Shown in pieces: positions 62,732-64,000 of a DNA stretch of 64,000 nucleotides; positions within the stretch are counted from its first letter, which is position 1, and every line of letters starts with the position of its first letter. Both the position numbers and the translations under genes were made by a program. The stretch covers positions 1,116,001 through 1,180,000 of the forward strand of contig JACGCK010000001.1 of assembly GCA_014925825.1 (NCBI GenBank). Direction: 5' to 3'. Origin of the DNA: Pholiota molesta (Eukaryota; Basidiomycota; Agaricomycetes; Agaricales; Strophariaceae). The notes under the pieces were generated by a model. That model made no database searches, was not told the origin of the DNA, and worked only from the letters and a program-made list of their open reading frames with translations.

Positions 62732-64000
62732 ATGGCGGCTGCCTCGCGAAACTCCATCTTGCGTCTCATCAATGCATCCCAGCATTCAGCCTGCCCTTGC
62801 CATGGCTGCCGTCCATCTGTGTCCGCAATAGTCAGTTGCAAGCTATTAACCAAATGAGGAACTTTGCCACCCCAATTACTTCTGTTGAGAAGGAGTATGC
62901 CTTCGAGGCGCGTTATTAACCCCTCATTTCTCTGATGAACATACATTGACGCGTTTTCCGTTAATTAGGTCGCTGCATCCAACTTGAGATTCGGAGATGG
63001 CGTGACTGCAGAAGTCGGCATGGATCTCAAGAATATGGGTGCCACGAAGGTGAGTTGGTCGTATACCACATGTGCTTCAACTTGTTTCATTAATTCTTAA
63101 TATGCATACAGGTTGGAGTCTTCACTGATCCTAACGTGGCGAAGCTCAAACCAATGCATACAGTGAGCGCCCTGAACTGCCTCCGAAAGCCCCTATTTAC
63201 ATCTCGAATAGACTCTCGCTGCTCTTCAAGCAGAAACTGACCTCCCTTTCGAAGTCTACGATCAAGTAGTTGCCGAACCTACTGAAGACAGCTGGCGAAA
63301 TGCCATTGCGTGGGCTCGCAAACATGACTTCAGTCATTTCTTAGCGTTAGCCCACCTGCTCATACCACCATATCCTCCTCTCATAAATGTTCATCACATA
63401 GCGTCGGAGGCGGCAGTGTTATCGATACTGCCAAGGCTGCCAATCTGTAAGCACTTCATTTTACATGTGCAATCCCTCTCTGACCGTTCGATTTTACCTT
63501 GAAATCCAGATTCTCTGTGTACAAAGAATCTGACCTCATGGATTTCATTAATGCTCCCATCGGAAAGGGCTTACCCATTACGAAGAAATTACTACCTCTT
63601 ATCGCTATACCCACCACTGCTGGAACTGGTTCGGAAACCACAGGAACAGCTATTCTTGATATCACCTCACGTTCCTTCAAGACTGGTATTGCTAACCGCG
63701 CTCTGAAACCGGTTTTGGGCATCGTGGTATGCTTCTAGCACTCTCTTCTTGCGCCACTGTGACATAAAGAAATAATGGTAGGATACCCACAATACCGAAT
63801 CTTGCCCAACTGCAGTCCAAATTAGCGCAGGTCTTGATGTCTTGTTCCACAGCATGGAAAGCTACACTGCAATTCCGTGCGTATTATCTTTAAATTCCGT
63901 TCAATTACGCTCTAATAATTATTTTGTAGCTACACTGAGCGCACACCTCGCCCTGCTAACCCCATCCTTCGACCTGCTTATCAAGGAAGCAACCCAGTTG
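62732..64000 (+). CDS. hydroxyacid-oxoacid transhydrogenase (ADHFE1-type iron alcohol dehydrogenase), 5' part (one frameshift)
   Basis: Mitochondrial iron-containing alcohol dehydrogenase homologue that couples 4-hydroxybutyrate oxidation to 2-oxoglutarate reduction. ATG 62732 starts a presequence (MAAASRNSILRLINASQH). Domain blocks: VAASNLRFGDGVTAEVGMDL, KVGVFTDPNVAKL, ARKHDFSHFLAVGGGSVIDT, FINAPIGKGLPITKKLLPLI, IPTTAGTGSETTGTAILDIT, and the metal-site region SAGLDVLFHSMESYTA. PTTAGTGSE is the family signature. One base is missing near 62828, before SQLQAINQMRNF. The first intron (62908-62968) would begin with GCGCGT, a poor GC donor. The window ends within the exon after YTERTPRPANP, so the C-terminal third is absent. 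Confidence 0.92.

Overview
The window is nuclear DNA from a filamentous basidiomycete fungus, most likely an agaricomycete. The evidence is short genes split by many 45-70 bp introns, densely packed on both strands with short shared promoters, plus lineage-typical proteins: a Zn2Cys6 regulator, a basidiomycete-type multi-pass membrane protein, a KGD4 subunit and an F-box protein. About 33 protein genes can be supported. I saw no rRNA, no convincing tRNA, no transposon and no virus-like sequence.

Layout. 0-13.9 kb: 5' part of an acyl-CoA dehydrogenase (-), a Zn2Cys6 transcription factor (-), nuclear poly(A)-binding protein (+), mitochondrial ribosomal bL19m (+), an Ivy1-like I-BAR protein (+), mitochondrial aspartyl-tRNA synthetase (-) and an F-box protein (+). 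14-16 kb is gene-poor. 16-23 kb: Pol III subunit RPC34 (+), phosphopantetheinyl transferase (-), PfkB-family kinase (+), NC2-beta (-), SmF (+) and an LLPH/DUF2423 protein (+). 23-31 kb: a multi-pass membrane protein (-), ERB1/BOP1 (-) and ARP4 (+). 31-38 kb: a Q/S-rich protein (-), TRAPPC2/sedlin (-), YOS1 (+), a GILT-like thiol reductase (-), MIX23 (-) and an Rdx/SelW-like protein (+). 38-53 kb: a CLASP protein (+), a DUF4203/TM198-type membrane protein (-), Pol III largest subunit RPC1 (-), proteasome alpha-1 (+) and KGD4 (-). 53-64 kb: uL22m (+), OST1/ribophorin I (+), a secreted protein (-), a PPR protein (+), a membrane-anchored aspartic protease (-) and the 5' part of hydroxyacid-oxoacid transhydrogenase (+).

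Most genes are housekeeping: transcription (RPC1, RPC34, NC2-beta, ARP4), RNA processing (SmF, PABPN1), ribosome assembly (ERB1, LLPH), mitochondrial translation and metabolism (bL19m, uL22m, AspRS, KGD4, MIX23, PPR, HOT) and secretory traffic (OST1, YOS1, TRAPPC2). They form no pathway cluster. The shared theme is organisation: head-to-head pairs with 60-280 bp between start codons, and tail-to-tail pairs as close as 32 bp.

The strongest unusual signal concerns the sequence itself. About 25 places in 14 conserved genes are exactly one base short, usually at a short homopolymer, so that a well-conserved protein continues in the next frame. A block of about 27 kb (14-41 kb) is almost free of them. 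Systematic homopolymer under-calling in the assembly is the simplest explanation; true decay or recoding is much less likely. The most interesting biology is an 8-nt microexon that supplies the second cysteine of the CxxC motif of the Rdx/SelW-like protein.
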